From Verticiella sediminum (GTDB lineage: Bacteria; Pseudomonadota; Gammaproteobacteria; Burkholderiales; Burkholderiaceae_B), in NCBI RefSeq assembly GCF_007558815.1, contig NZ_VLTJ01000044.1:62001-126000 (forward strand): 64,000 bases of DNA, in the 5' to 3' direction. Shown in pieces: positions 8,722 through 17,721 of this stretch (position 1 is its first letter; each line of letters begins with the position of its first letter). The notes below the pieces were generated by a model, which saw only the letters and a program-made list of their open reading frames with translations, made no database searches and was not told where the DNA came from. Both the position numbers and the translations under genes were made by a program.

Positions 8722-9052
8722 GGAGGCCCGGCTCGCTCCCTGGCTCTCCAGGGGTCGCCGCGAGGCAGTCCGGCGATCGGGAAGGTACGCGCTAAACGCC
8801 GCAATAAGTGGCATACCTCCTAACGCACTGCGGCAGAGCGGCCCGCGGTGCAAACAGTCCAATTTGGTGCGCCGGCAACAGGTGCCATACCGCTGGAAAT
8901 CCGCCACTTACGTGGTACACCACCGATATCGAATTCTTGCTTATCCTTTGTCTTTCAATAGCTTGAGCAACGCCCATCACAGGCCATCATGAAAATGGCA
9001 TGCATATTGCCTTTGGCTGAAGCGTCTAAACGCACTTCACAGAGGGAAGGCA
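8722..9052. other. Regulatory region upstream of the molybdenum hydroxylase locus
   Basis: A 331-base gap, noticeably more AT-rich in its last 130 bases, with no gene. It contains an inverted pair TAAGTGGC (8805-8812) and GCCACTTA (8903-8910), and the compact dyad GTGGT-AC-ACCAC at 8912-8923. The catabolic operon promoter presumably lies between 8920 and 9040. Confidence 0.5.
8912..8923. promoter_or_regulatory. Candidate GntR/FCD-type operator
   Basis: GTGGTACACCAC contains TGGT-NN-ACCA, the core seen in operators of FadR/FCD-subfamily GntR regulators. It lies 130 bases upstream of the amidohydrolase start. No GntR gene is present in the window, so a regulator elsewhere would be needed. Confidence 0.4.
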
Positions 9053-10309
9053 ATGGCCATCACAGTGCTTCGCGGCGGGCGCATCATCGACCCCGCCAAC
9101 GGTGTGGATCAGGTGGGCGATCTGGTCGTCCAGGACGACCGCATCCTTGGCATCGACGTCCCCATCGCCGGCGAGGCAGAGACCATCGATTGCCGCGGCA
9201 ACCTCGTGCTGCCCGGCCTGATCGATACGCACGCGCACGTCTTTCGCTACGTGACCGGCCGCTTCGGCCTGGACGCCGACACCTGTGGCGTGCGTTCGGG
9301 CGTCACCACCCTGGTCGATCAGGGCGGGCCGAGCTGCATCACGATTCCGGCTTTTCGCCACTACGTCGCCGAACAGGCCACCAGCCGCGTGCTCGCCTTC
9401 ATCTCGGCCTATCTGGTCGGCGGGCTGGAAGGCCACTACTACCCGGAACTCTATCGCCCGGGCTGCCTGGACCGCGACGCCACCGTCAAGGCGGCGCTCG
9501 CCAATGCCGACCTGGTGCGCGGGGTCAAGGCGCACGCCGAGATCGGCGGCTTCGAGCGCTGGGGGCTGGAGGTCATGCGCATCGCGGCAGAGATCGGCCG
9601 CGAGGCCAGCCTGCCGGTCTACATCCACTTCGGCCAGCTCTGGCCCTCGCCCACCGAGAACGTGCTGCCGATCGACCCCGACCGCATCTTCGAGCAGACA
9701 CTGGAACTGGTGAAACCGGGCGACGTGCTGGCCCATCCCTTCAGCCGGCATCCGGGCGGCTTCGTCAACGCCCGCGGCCAGGTGCACCCGCTGGTGACCG
9801 AGGCGATCGCGCGCGGCGCGAAGATCGACGTCGGCCACGGCTCGCACTTCAGCTTCGCGGTGGCCCGCCATATCGTCGACGCCGGCATCCTGCCGCACAC
9901 CCTGGGCGCGGACATGCACGGCTACAACACCAAGGTGCCGCACCCGCCCGCCACGCCGGAAATCCATCCGGAAGAGGGCGACCACATGTTCGCGGGCGCG
10001 GTGCGCTTCTCCCTGGCCTCGACCATGACCAGCATGCTGGCGCTGGGCATCCCGCTCGAGCAGGTGGTGCCGATGGCCACCAGCAACGCGGCGCGCATGC
10101 TGCAGATGGACCAGGAGATCGGCCACCTGTCGGCCGGCGGCGTCGCCGACGTCACCGTGCTGCACGACGAGCGCGGCCGCTGGACGATGCGCGACAACGA
10201 AGGCAACGAAGCCGTCACCGATCGCATGCTGCGCCCGCGGCTGTGCCTGCGCGCCGGCGTGCGCTTCGACGCCGACGCCGAGATCCTGCCGGTTCCCCTG
10301 GCTGCCTGA
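9053..10309 (+). CDS. Amidohydrolase-family metal-dependent deacetylase/cyclic amidase-like
   Basis: 418 residues of the amidohydrolase superfamily. The composite start (LRGGRIIDPANGVDQVGDLVVQDDRI) is followed by the metal-binding motif LPGLIDTHAHVF. Further metal ligands are likely VKAHAEIGG, YIHFG, GHGSHF and the terminal Asp in LGADMH. The C-terminal barrel-sandwich segment (LSAGGVADVTVL) is typical of dihydroorotase/hydantoinase relatives. It resembles the deacetylase-like subgroup of uncertain substrate. As first gene of the locus it probably hydrolyses an amide, possibly ring-opening a product of the downstream hydroxylase. Specificity is inferred, not seen. Confidence 0.85.
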   Translation: MAITVLRGGRIIDPANGVDQVGDLVVQDDRILGIDVPIAGEAETIDCRGNLVLPGLIDTHAHVFRYVTGRFGLDADTCGVRSGVTTLVDQGGPSCITIPAFRHYVAEQATSRVLAFISAYLVGGLEGHYYPELYRPGCLDRDATVKAALANADLVRGVKAHAEIGGFERWGLEVMRIAAEIGREASLPVYIHFGQLWPSPTENVLPIDPDRIFEQTLELVKPGDVLAHPFSRHPGGFVNARGQVHPLVTEAIARGAKIDVGHGSHFSFAVARHIVDAGILPHTLGADMHGYNTKVPHPPATPEIHPEEGDHMFAGAVRFSLASTMTSMLALGIPLEQVVPMATSNAARMLQMDQEIGHLSAGGVADVTVLHDERGRWTMRDNEGNEAVTDRMLRPRLCLRAGVRFDADAEILPVPLAA

Positions 10310-10316
10310 GGCCCGC

Positions 10317-12689
10317 ATGAACACGGAAGCACCGCGCATCGCAGGCCAGGGCATCGGCGCCCGCCTGACCCGCAAGGAGGATCGCCGGTTCCTGACCGGA
10401 CGCGGCCAGTACGTCGGCGACATGCGCATGCCGGACATGGTCGAAGTGGCCTTCGCCCGCTCGCCGCTCGCCCATGCGCGCATCCGCGGCGTGGAGAAGC
10501 CCGAAGGCTATGCGGCCCAGGTCTACGTCATGCAGGACATGGCCGGCGTCAAGCCCATCCTCGCCGCTTCCGGGCTGCCTGGCTTTCAGGTGTCGGTGCA
10601 GCATCCGCTGGCGCTCGACAAGGTCCGCTTCGTGGGCGAGATGGTGGCCATGTGCGTCGCGCCCACGCGCGCGCAGGCGGAGGATCTCGCCGAGCAGGTC
10701 TTCGTCGACTACGAGGAATTGCCGGTGGTGGCCGACATGCACGCGGCCGCCGACGGCCGCGGCGAAACTCTGCTGCACGATGCCTGGGAGCGCAACGTCT
10801 TCCTGGAGACGCACGTCGACAAGGGCGAGCGCACGGCAGCCGGCGATGGCGTCGAAGTCCGCCGCCGGCTGCGCACCTCGCGCCAGTGCATGATGCCGCT
10901 CGAAGGCCGCGGCGTGCTGTGCTGGTGGGACACGCGCCTGGACCAACTGGTGATGGTCAGCGCGGCCCAACTGCCGCACATCAACCGCACCGGGCTGGCC
11001 GAGTGCCTGGGCATCGACGAAGGCCGCATCCGCGTGGTCTCGCCCGACGTGGGCGGCGGCTTCGGCTACAAGGGCCTGCTGCTGCCCGAGGAGATCTGCT
11101 GCGCGTGGCTGGCCATGCGCCTGCGCCGGCCGGTGCGCTGGCTGGAGGATCGCCGCGAGCACCTGTCGGCCAACGCCAACTGCCGCGAGCACGCCTACGA
11201 CATCGGCGTGCACGTGGCGCGCGACGGCCGGCTGGTCGGCATCGACTGCGACGCCATCGTGGATTCCGGCGCCTACTCCTCCTACCCGTTCTCGGCCTGT
11301 CTGGAAGCCGCGCAGGTGGGCTCGATCCTGCCCGGCCCCTACCGGATGGACAGCTTCGTCTGCCATACCCGCTCGGCCGCCACCAACAAGCCGCCGATCC
11401 TGCCCTACCGCGGCGTGGCGCGCACCGGCGTGTGTTTCGCCCTGGAAGTGATGCTCGACATGGCGGCGCGCGAGCTCGGCATCGAGCCCTACGCGCTGCG
11501 CGAGCGCAGCCTGGTGCGCAGCGCCGACATGCCCTACACCAACATCACGGGCAAGATCTTCGACTCCGGCGACTACGTCGCCTGCATGAAGACCGCCGTG
11601 GCCTCGCTGGACTGGGCCGGCTGGCGCGAGCGCCAGCGCCTCCGCCAGGGCGGCCAGCGGCCGCAGAAGCGGCTGGGCCTGGGCCTGGCGGTGTTCTGCG
11701 AACAGGGCGCGCACGGCACCTCGGTCTACCACGGCTGGGGCATTCCCATGGTGCCGGGCTTCGAGCAGTGCCATGTGCGCATGACGCCCGACGGCGTGCT
11801 CGAAGTACAGATCGGCGTGCACTCGCACGGCCAGAGCCTGGAGACCACCATGGCGCAGGTCGCCAACTCGGTCATCGGCATCGCGCCGGACCGCGTGCGC
11901 GTGCTGCACGGCGACACCGCCACCTCGCCCTACTCCACCGGCACCTGGGGCTCGCGCTGCGCCGTGATGGCGGGCGGCGCGGTCGGCACCGCCTGCGAAC
12001 AGCTCGGCGAGCGCCTGAAGACCATCGCCGCCGGGCTGCTGGACGTCGAGCGCGATGCGCTGGTCTTCGTCGAGGGCGGGCTGGCCACGCAGGACGGCAC
12101 CCGCACGCTCACGCATGCCGACATCGCGCACACCTGGTATCGCGCACCGCAGCGCCTGCCGGCCGGCGTGGACCCGGGCGGCCTCGCGCTGACCGCCGGC
12201 TATCGCATGCAGCCCGATGCCGGCACCTTCAGCTACGCCTGCCACGCCTGCGTGGTCGAAGTCGATACGCTCACCGGCCAGACCCGGCTGGTGAACTACG
12301 TGGTCTGCGAGGACGGCGGCGTGCTGCTCAACCCCATGGTGGTCGAAGGCCAGTTGCTGGGCGGCCTGGCCCAGGGCATCGGCACGGCGCTGTACGAGGA
12401 AATGCCCTTCGACGGCGAAGGCCAGCCGCTCGCCTCCACGCTGGCCGACTACATGATTCCGGGCGCCGGCGAAATGCCCCCGCTCACCCTCGAACACATG
12501 CAGACGCCCAGCCCCTTCAGCAAGTTCGGCCAGAAGGGCATCGGCGAAGGCGGCGCGATCGCGCCGCCCGCGGCCATCGTCAACGCGATCAACGACGCCC
12601 TGGCCGGCATCGGCGCGGAGGTGCTGGAAGTGCCCGCCAGCCCCGAGCGCGTGCTCGCGGCCATCGCCCGCGCCCCGGAGGCCGCATGA
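10317..12689 (+). CDS. Molybdopterin-binding large subunit, xanthine dehydrogenase/CoxL family
   Basis: Large subunit (790 aa) of a heterotrimeric molybdenum hydroxylase. It begins IGARLTRKEDRRFLTGRGQYVGD, a signature of the CoxL/aldehyde-oxidase family, and contains VSPDVGGGFGYKG. The loop PYRGVARTG replaces the Cys-containing AYRCSFR loop of true CO dehydrogenase, so CO oxidation is unlikely. FGQKGIGEGGAI supplies the conserved catalytic Glu744. The family oxidises carbons next to nitrogen in heterocycles, or aldehydes, using water. Its stop overlaps the next start by 4 bases. The substrate is unknown; context suggests an N-heterocycle. Confidence 0.92.
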   Translation: MNTEAPRIAGQGIGARLTRKEDRRFLTGRGQYVGDMRMPDMVEVAFARSPLAHARIRGVEKPEGYAAQVYVMQDMAGVKPILAASGLPGFQVSVQHPLALDKVRFVGEMVAMCVAPTRAQAEDLAEQVFVDYEELPVVADMHAAADGRGETLLHDAWERNVFLETHVDKGERTAAGDGVEVRRRLRTSRQCMMPLEGRGVLCWWDTRLDQLVMVSAAQLPHINRTGLAECLGIDEGRIRVVSPDVGGGFGYKGLLLPEEICCAWLAMRLRRPVRWLEDRREHLSANANCREHAYDIGVHVARDGRLVGIDCDAIVDSGAYSSYPFSACLEAAQVGSILPGPYRMDSFVCHTRSAATNKPPILPYRGVARTGVCFALEVMLDMAARELGIEPYALRERSLVRSADMPYTNITGKIFDSGDYVACMKTAVASLDWAGWRERQRLRQGGQRPQKRLGLGLAVFCEQGAHGTSVYHGWGIPMVPGFEQCHVRMTPDGVLEVQIGVHSHGQSLETTMAQVANSVIGIAPDRVRVLHGDTATSPYSTGTWGSRCAVMAGGAVGTACEQLGERLKTIAAGLLDVERDALVFVEGGLATQDGTRTLTHADIAHTWYRAPQRLPAGVDPGGLALTAGYRMQPDAGTFSYACHACVVEVDTLTGQTRLVNYVVCEDGGVLLNPMVVEGQLLGGLAQGIGTALYEEMPFDGEGQPLASTLADYMIPGAGEMPPLTLEHMQTPSPFSKFGQKGIGEGGAIAPPAAIVNAINDALAGIGAEVLEVPASPERVLAAIARAPEAA

Positions 12690-13516
12690 AGGCCGCCGCA
12701 TACCGGCTGCACAGTGCCGCGAACCTCGCCGACGCGCGCGCCCTGCTCGCCGAGGACGAGTTCAACAAACCGATAGCGGGCGGCCAGTCGCTGGGCGCCA
12801 TGCTCAATCTGCGCCTGGCGCGCCCGGGCAGCCTGGTCGATCTGGACCCGCTGGCCGAACTGCGCCGCGCCGCCATCGTGGGTGACGCCCTGGAACTCGG
12901 CGCCATGGTCACGCATGCCGCGATCGAGGACGGTGCGGTGCCCGATGCGACCGCCGGCATGCTGGCGCACGTGGCCCGCGGCATCGCCTACCGCGCCGTG
13001 CGCAATCGCGGCACGATCGGCGGCAGCCTGTGCCACGCGGACCCGGCCGCGGACTGGATCTGCAGCCTGCCGGCGCTCGGCGCGCAGGCCATCGTCGAGG
13101 GTCCGGACGGCCGGCGCGAGGTGCCGGTGGGGCAGTTCATCCGCTCGGCCTTCGATCCGGATCTCGCGCCCGGCGAGATCCTCGTCGCCGTGCGCGTGCC
13201 GGCGCTCTCCACGGACGCCGCCTGGGGCTATCGCAAGTTCTGCCGCAAGCGCGGCGAGTTCGCCTCGGCCATCGTGGCCGGCGTGCGCGACAGCGCGCGC
13301 GGCGTCGAGCGCCTGGTCTTCGGCGCGCTCGACGGCGCCCCGGTGGTACTCGAGATGCCCGGCCTCTACGAATGCGACCCGGCAGCCCTCGTCGGCACCG
13401 TCGCCGAGCAGTGCAGCGCCAGCCAGCGCGGCCTCTACGCCGACCTCACCGCCCAGGTGCTCGCCGACATCCAGGGCCGGCCCCGCCGGACCGATCGCCA
13501 GGAAACCGACGCATGA
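12686..13516 (+). CDS. FAD-binding medium subunit of molybdenum hydroxylase (CoxM-like)
   Basis: A 276-residue subunit that passes electrons from the iron-sulfur clusters through FAD. It has the two FAD-contacting motifs of the family, AGGQSLGAMLNLRLARP near residue 32 and TIGGSLCHADPAAD near residue 111, and the C-terminal CO-dehydrogenase-flavoprotein domain. It starts inside the large-subunit stop (ATGA) and its own stop overlaps the small-subunit start, so the three subunits are translationally coupled. Confidence 0.93.
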   Translation: MKAAAYRLHSAANLADARALLAEDEFNKPIAGGQSLGAMLNLRLARPGSLVDLDPLAELRRAAIVGDALELGAMVTHAAIEDGAVPDATAGMLAHVARGIAYRAVRNRGTIGGSLCHADPAADWICSLPALGAQAIVEGPDGRREVPVGQFIRSAFDPDLAPGEILVAVRVPALSTDAAWGYRKFCRKRGEFASAIVAGVRDSARGVERLVFGALDGAPVVLEMPGLYECDPAALVGTVAEQCSASQRGLYADLTAQVLADIQGRPRRTDRQETDA

Positions 13517-14034
13517 CGATTCCGATTCTCTCCCTGCCCGTCGAGACCGTGCCGGTGGCGCTCACCGTCAACGGCCGCGAGTACACGCTGCAATGCGAGA
13601 CCCGCACTCACCTGGCCGACGCGCTGCGTGAGCACTGCGGCCTCACCGGCACGCACATCGGCTGCGAGCACGGCGTGTGCGGCGCCTGCACGGTCGAGGT
13701 GGACGGCGCGCCGCAGCGCGCCTGTCTGCAGTCGGCCCAGCGCTTCGCCGGCAAGGCCGTCACCACTGTCGAAGGACTGGACGACGACCCGCTCGCCGAG
13801 CTGCTGCGCGCCGCCTTCTCGGCCCAACATGCCCTGCAGTGCGGCTATTGCACGCCCGGCATGCTCATGACTGCGCGCGACATCGTGCGCCGCCTGCCCG
13901 ACGCCGACGAAGCCCGCATCCGCGAGGAACTCGCCGGCAACCTGTGCCGCTGCACCGGCTACCAGGGCATCGTGCGCGCCATCCAGCAGGTCCTCGCCAT
14001 CCAACGCTCGCAGGAAACGCCACATGCAGCTTGA
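13513..14034 (+). CDS. 2Fe-2S small subunit of molybdenum hydroxylase (CoxS-like)
   Basis: A 173-residue electron-transfer subunit. The plant-type ferredoxin cluster is bound by CEHGVCGACTVEVDG plus a later Cys (RACLQ). The second cluster in the all-helical domain is bound by CGYCTPGM and NLCRCTGYQGI. The gene starts by ATGA overlap with the FAD subunit and overlaps the CoxG-like gene by 11 bases. The gene order large-medium-small is inverted relative to the classical coxMSL operon. Confidence 0.95.
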   Translation: MTIPILSLPVETVPVALTVNGREYTLQCETRTHLADALREHCGLTGTHIGCEHGVCGACTVEVDGAPQRACLQSAQRFAGKAVTTVEGLDDDPLAELLRAAFSAQHALQCGYCTPGMLMTARDIVRRLPDADEARIREELAGNLCRCTGYQGIVRAIQQVLAIQRSQETPHAA

Positions 14035-14812
14035 ACAATCCTTCGTCGTCGACGCCGCCCCGGACACCGTCTGGGCCGCGTTCCACGACCCCGCCCTCCT
14101 GGTTGCCTGCCTGCCCGGCGCGTCCCTGCGCGGCGAGGTCGAAGGCGACCAGGTGCCGCTCACCTTCAAGGTGAAGCTCGGCCCGATCGCCGCGGCCTTC
14201 GCCGGCGAGGGCCGGCTCGCGCTGGACGAGGCCGCCAGATCCGGCAGCTTCACCGGCCAGGCCATCGATGCGCGCAGCAACAGCCGGGTCAAGGGCGAAG
14301 CGAGCTTCACCACCCGTGCGCAGGAGGGCGGCACCCAGGTCGGCGTGGCCGTGACGTTCACCATCACCGGCTCGCTCGCCCAGTTCAGCCGCGAGGGCAT
14401 CGTGCGCGCGCTCGGGGACCAATTGACCCAGCAATTCGCGGCCAATCTGCAGGCGCGCCTGGCCGGGATGCCGACGGCCGCGCCGGCGCCCGCCGAGGCG
14501 GCGCAGCCCGAGCTACCGCTCGAGATGGATACGCCCGCCGAGACCGCCGGCACCGAGATCACGGCCGGGCCCGCGGCGCCGTCACCCTCTGCAAGCGCGA
14601 CGACGCTGGACGCCGCAACGGCCAGCGGCCCGGCCACACCGCCGGCGTCCGCCGCACAACCTGCGCAACCCGGGCAATCAGCGCAGCCAGGACCATCGGC
14701 ACAACGCCCCCAGCCCGCCGACGAGGCGCCTGCGCTCAATCTCTTCAGCCTGATCGGCGCCATGCTGCGCGACTACTGGCGCCGCCTGTTCAAGAAGGGG
14801 CGCGCCTCGTGA
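14024..14812 (+). CDS. CoxG-like SRPBCC protein with C-terminal helix
   Basis: 262 residues. Residues 1-150 form a CoxG/polyketide-cyclase-type SRPBCC domain (FVVDAAPDTVWAAFHDPALLVACLPGAS, then LGPIAAAFAGEGRLALDE). CoxG is thought to help membrane attachment or assembly of CoxL-type hydroxylases. Residues ~150-230 are a long Ala/Pro/Gln-rich linker. The last ~30 residues (NLFSLIGAMLRDYWRRLFKKG) form an amphipathic basic helix that could touch the membrane. It overlaps its neighbours at both ends. Confidence 0.88.
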   Translation: MQLEQSFVVDAAPDTVWAAFHDPALLVACLPGASLRGEVEGDQVPLTFKVKLGPIAAAFAGEGRLALDEAARSGSFTGQAIDARSNSRVKGEASFTTRAQEGGTQVGVAVTFTITGSLAQFSREGIVRALGDQLTQQFAANLQARLAGMPTAAPAPAEAAQPELPLEMDTPAETAGTEITAGPAAPSPSASATTLDAATASGPATPPASAAQPAQPGQSAQPGPSAQRPQPADEAPALNLFSLIGAMLRDYWRRLFKKGRAS

Positions 14813-15903
14813 ACGCCGGCCTGGCCCCCGCCGCCCTGCAGGGCGCCCGGCTGACGGGTGTGCGCCAGCGCGCCCAGGCCGTGCCGGCGGTGCCAGCGGA
14901 CGTGCTGTTGCATGCCGGACCGCCCTACGCCGATGGCGCCGCCCCTGCCCCCGTGCGCAATGCGGCCGCGCAAGCACTGGTCTACGAGGGCGCGGCCAAC
15001 GACCTCGCGCATGGCCTGCGCCTGCTCGCTGACGGCGCCTACCGGCTCGCCCCGGCGCAGGATCACGGCGTCGTCACGCCCCTGGCGCAGGTGGTGTCCG
15101 CCAGCATGCCGGTGTTCGCGGTCGGCGACGAGGCGCTCCTGATCCACGCGCCGGTGCTCGAGGGCGCGCCGCCGGCGCTGCGCTTCGGCGCCCCCGATCC
15201 GGCCTGCGTCGCCGCCCTGCATGCGGCGGCCGCGGACGCACTGGGCCCGCTCGCGGCCCATCTCGCCGGCAAACCGGTCCAGATCCACGACCTGGCAGTG
15301 CAGGCGCTGGCCCAGGGCGACGAGTGCCATGCCCGCACGGGTGCGGCCAACGCGGCCCTGGTGGCGGCACTGGCCGGCCTTGCCGGCGACTGCCGAGCGC
15401 GCATCGGCGCCAATCCTGGCTACGTACTGCCGATCCTGATGGCGGCCTGTGCCTGGGCGCTGCGCCGCCACGGCGAGATCGAGGCGGTCGGCGGCAACGG
15501 CGTCGCGTTCGGCCTGCGCCCGCGCGGCCAGGCCGCCTGGCGCACCGTGCCGGCCACAGCCCCGGTGGGCACCGTGATGCGCCCGGAATTGCCGGCGCTC
15601 GGTGCGATCGGCGACAGCGCCGTGATCGACTTCGCCGGGCTCGGCGGCCAGGCGCTGGCGGCTGCTCCCGCGCTGCGCGCCGAATGGGCGGCGTGCCTGC
15701 CCGCCGACTGGGCCGCACGCCGGGCGCTGTGCGACGCCGCGAGCGGCCTGGTCAGCCTCGCCCGCGTCGCGGACACCGCGCTCGTCCCGATCGTCCACCT
15801 GGCCATCGTCGGCGCCGACGCGCGCGGCGGGCTCGCCGGCCGCGGTTTCTACCTGCCGTCCCCCGAGCTATTCCGATTCCTGTCTGCGGAGCATCCAGCA
15901 TGA
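14809..15903 (+). CDS. DUF1116 family protein (E. coli YlbE/AllG-like)
   Basis: 364 residues, GTG start overlapping the previous stop. Diagnostic DUF1116 segments are ALAQGDECHARTGAANAAL (G170-D-E-C-H174), GNGVAFGLRPRG and GAIGDSAVIDFAGLGGQAL. In E. coli this family works with FdrA (AllF) and DUF2877 (AllH) in oxamate carbamoyltransfer during allantoin breakdown. Neither partner is present here. The protein is shorter than the usual ~420 aa members, with a reduced N-terminus. Its place between a Mo hydroxylase and a dehydrogenase suggests carbamoyl or related chemistry, but that is inference. Confidence 0.82.
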   Translation: MNAGLAPAALQGARLTGVRQRAQAVPAVPADVLLHAGPPYADGAAPAPVRNAAAQALVYEGAANDLAHGLRLLADGAYRLAPAQDHGVVTPLAQVVSASMPVFAVGDEALLIHAPVLEGAPPALRFGAPDPACVAALHAAAADALGPLAAHLAGKPVQIHDLAVQALAQGDECHARTGAANAALVAALAGLAGDCRARIGANPGYVLPILMAACAWALRRHGEIEAVGGNGVAFGLRPRGQAAWRTVPATAPVGTVMRPELPALGAIGDSAVIDFAGLGGQALAAAPALRAEWAACLPADWAARRALCDAASGLVSLARVADTALVPIVHLAIVGADARGGLAGRGFYLPSPELFRFLSAEHPA

Positions 15904-16700
15904 GCGAGTCTGTCCTCCCATCCACCGCGCCGGTGCCGTCGGCCCGCGGCCTGGGCGGCGCGGTGGCCATCGTCACCGGCGGCGCCGGCGGCATCGGGCT
16001 GGCCATCGCCGGCCACCTCGCACGCGAAGGCGCGCACGTCGTGATTGCCGACCGCAGCGCAGCCCAGGCCAGCGCGGCGCAGTTGGCCGGCGAGGGCCTG
16101 AGCGTGAGCGGCATCGACGTGGACGTGGCCAGCGAGCGCGACGTCCAGGCCATGGTCGCGCATGCCGAGGCCAGCCACGGCCGGCTCGACATCCTGGTCA
16201 ACAACGCCGGCATCTATTCATCGCTCACGCCCAAGCCTTTCAGCGAGCTCACCGCGGCCGAGTGGCGCCAGGTGTTCGACGTGAATGTGATCGGCCTGTT
16301 CCTGTGCTGCCAGCGCGCGGCGCCCGCCATGCGCCGTGCCGGCGGCGGACGCATCGTGAACATCTCCTCCGGCGTCGCCTTCAAGGGCAACCCGCTGATG
16401 GCGCACTACGTGGCCAGCAAGGGCGCGGTGATCTCGCTCACCCGGGCGCTGGCCACCGAAATGGGTCAGGACAACATCCTGGTCAACAGCGTCGCGCCGG
16501 GCTTCACGCTGAGCGACGGCGTGCTGAACAACGCCACCCTCGTCGACGGCGTGAAGGGCCCCTCGCTCAAGGGCCGCGTGCTCGGCCGCGCCATGTACCC
16601 CGACGATCTGGTCGGCGCGGTCGCCTTCTTCGCCGGCAGCGGCGCGGGCTTCATCACCGGCCAGACCCTGGTGGTCGACGGCGGCGCCTACTACCACTGA
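15900..16700 (+). CDS. SDR-family NAD(P)-dependent oxidoreductase
   Basis: 266 residues, classical short-chain dehydrogenase. The cofactor motif TGGAGGIG is followed by LVNNAG, a catalytic Ser in NISSG and Y170-x3-K174 (YVASK). The C-terminus ends ITGQTLVVDGGAYYH. ADRSA after the second strand, with an acidic residue, favours NAD. It starts within the DUF1116 stop (ATGA). It probably oxidises an alcohol intermediate of the locus. Confidence 0.92.
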   Translation: MSESVLPSTAPVPSARGLGGAVAIVTGGAGGIGLAIAGHLAREGAHVVIADRSAAQASAAQLAGEGLSVSGIDVDVASERDVQAMVAHAEASHGRLDILVNNAGIYSSLTPKPFSELTAAEWRQVFDVNVIGLFLCCQRAAPAMRRAGGGRIVNISSGVAFKGNPLMAHYVASKGAVISLTRALATEMGQDNILVNSVAPGFTLSDGVLNNATLVDGVKGPSLKGRVLGRAMYPDDLVGAVAFFAGSGAGFITGQTLVVDGGAYYH

Positions 16701-16710
16701 GGCCAGCATC

Positions 16711-17679
16711 ATGTCGCTATCGATCCCGGTCATCGATCTGGAACCCGCCCTGCGGGGCAGCGCCGCCGAACGGCTGCGCACGGGCCGTCTGATCGACCAG
16801 ACCTGCCGGCACATCGGCTTCTTCACGATCAAGGGCCACGGCGTCGACCCCGTCCTGATCCGCACGCTGCGCAAGCAGGCCTACGCCTTCTTCGAGCAGC
16901 CGCTCGCCGAGAAGCAGCGCGTGGCGCCCGCCGACGCCGGCACACCGCGCGGCTACCGTGGCCTGGGCTTCGACTCGCTCGCCCGCGGCAACGCGCTCGA
17001 CGCGCCCGCCGACATCAAGGAGTACTACCACTTCGGCCGCGAGCGCTGGCCGCAGACGCCCTACTACACCGAGGGCGAAGGCCGGCGCTACTTCATCCCC
17101 AACCTGTGGCCGGCGTCGCCCGCGGGCTGGGCGGCCACCGCCGAGCGCTACTACCTCGCGCTGGAAAAGCTCACCGGGGAAATGATGCAGCTCGCCGCGC
17201 TGGGCCTCGATCTGCCGGAAGACTTCTTCCAGGACAAGATCGACCGGCACATCACCGCCATGCGCATCAATCACTATCCCGCGCAGGCGGTGGCGCCGGC
17301 GCCCGGACAGTTGCGCGCCGGCGCGCACACCGACTACGGGCTGCTCACCATCCTCAACGGCGAGAACAAGCCCGGCGGCCTGGAAGTGCTCACCCGCGGC
17401 GGCGACTGGATTCCGGTCGAGACCGAGCCCGACACCTTCGTGGTCAACATCGGCGACCTGCTCATGCGCTGGACCAACGACCGCTGGGTGTCGAACACGC
17501 ACCGGGTCATCAACCCGCCCGAGGGCACGGCGCCGGATGCGCGGCTGTCCGTGGCCTTCTTCCACCACCCGAACTACGACGCTCTCGTCGAATGCATTGC
17601 CCCGCCGGGGCTCGCCAAGTATCCCCCCGTGCTGTCCGGCGAGTACCGCGACCTGAAGTACCGCCAGACGCGCGTCTGA
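16711..17679 (+). CDS. 2OG-Fe(II) oxygenase, isopenicillin-N-synthase-like
   Basis: 322 residues. The N-terminal DIOX_N domain begins IPVIDLEPAL and has FFTIKGHGV. The double-stranded beta-helix holds the iron triad H206-T-D208 and H264 (NTHRV), followed by ARLSVAFFHHPNYDA, where the Arg would bind 2-oxoglutarate. This family includes thymine hydroxylases as well as plant and fungal oxidases. It lies 10 bases after the dehydrogenase and directly before the ABC importer, so it likely acts on the imported substrate or an intermediate. Confidence 0.9.
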   Translation: MSLSIPVIDLEPALRGSAAERLRTGRLIDQTCRHIGFFTIKGHGVDPVLIRTLRKQAYAFFEQPLAEKQRVAPADAGTPRGYRGLGFDSLARGNALDAPADIKEYYHFGRERWPQTPYYTEGEGRRYFIPNLWPASPAGWAATAERYYLALEKLTGEMMQLAALGLDLPEDFFQDKIDRHITAMRINHYPAQAVAPAPGQLRAGAHTDYGLLTILNGENKPGGLEVLTRGGDWIPVETEPDTFVVNIGDLLMRWTNDRWVSNTHRVINPPEGTAPDARLSVAFFHHPNYDALVECIAPPGLAKYPPVLSGEYRDLKYRQTRV

Positions 17680-17721
17680 GCGTCCGCCTGCTCACCCTCC
17701 TCTCCTGAATGGAGCGCCTTC

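Noticed and set aside
10215-12701. 828-codon open frame on the minus strand
   Set aside because: It lies fully antisense to the Mo-hydroxylase large subunit. Its translation is His/Ala/Gly-rich with no domain, as expected from the complement of GC-rich coding DNA.
10317-14812. Aerobic CO dehydrogenase operon
   Set aside because: The large-subunit loop lacks the AYRCSFR Cys motif and coxD/E/F accessory genes are missing; the family is broader molybdenum hydroxylases.
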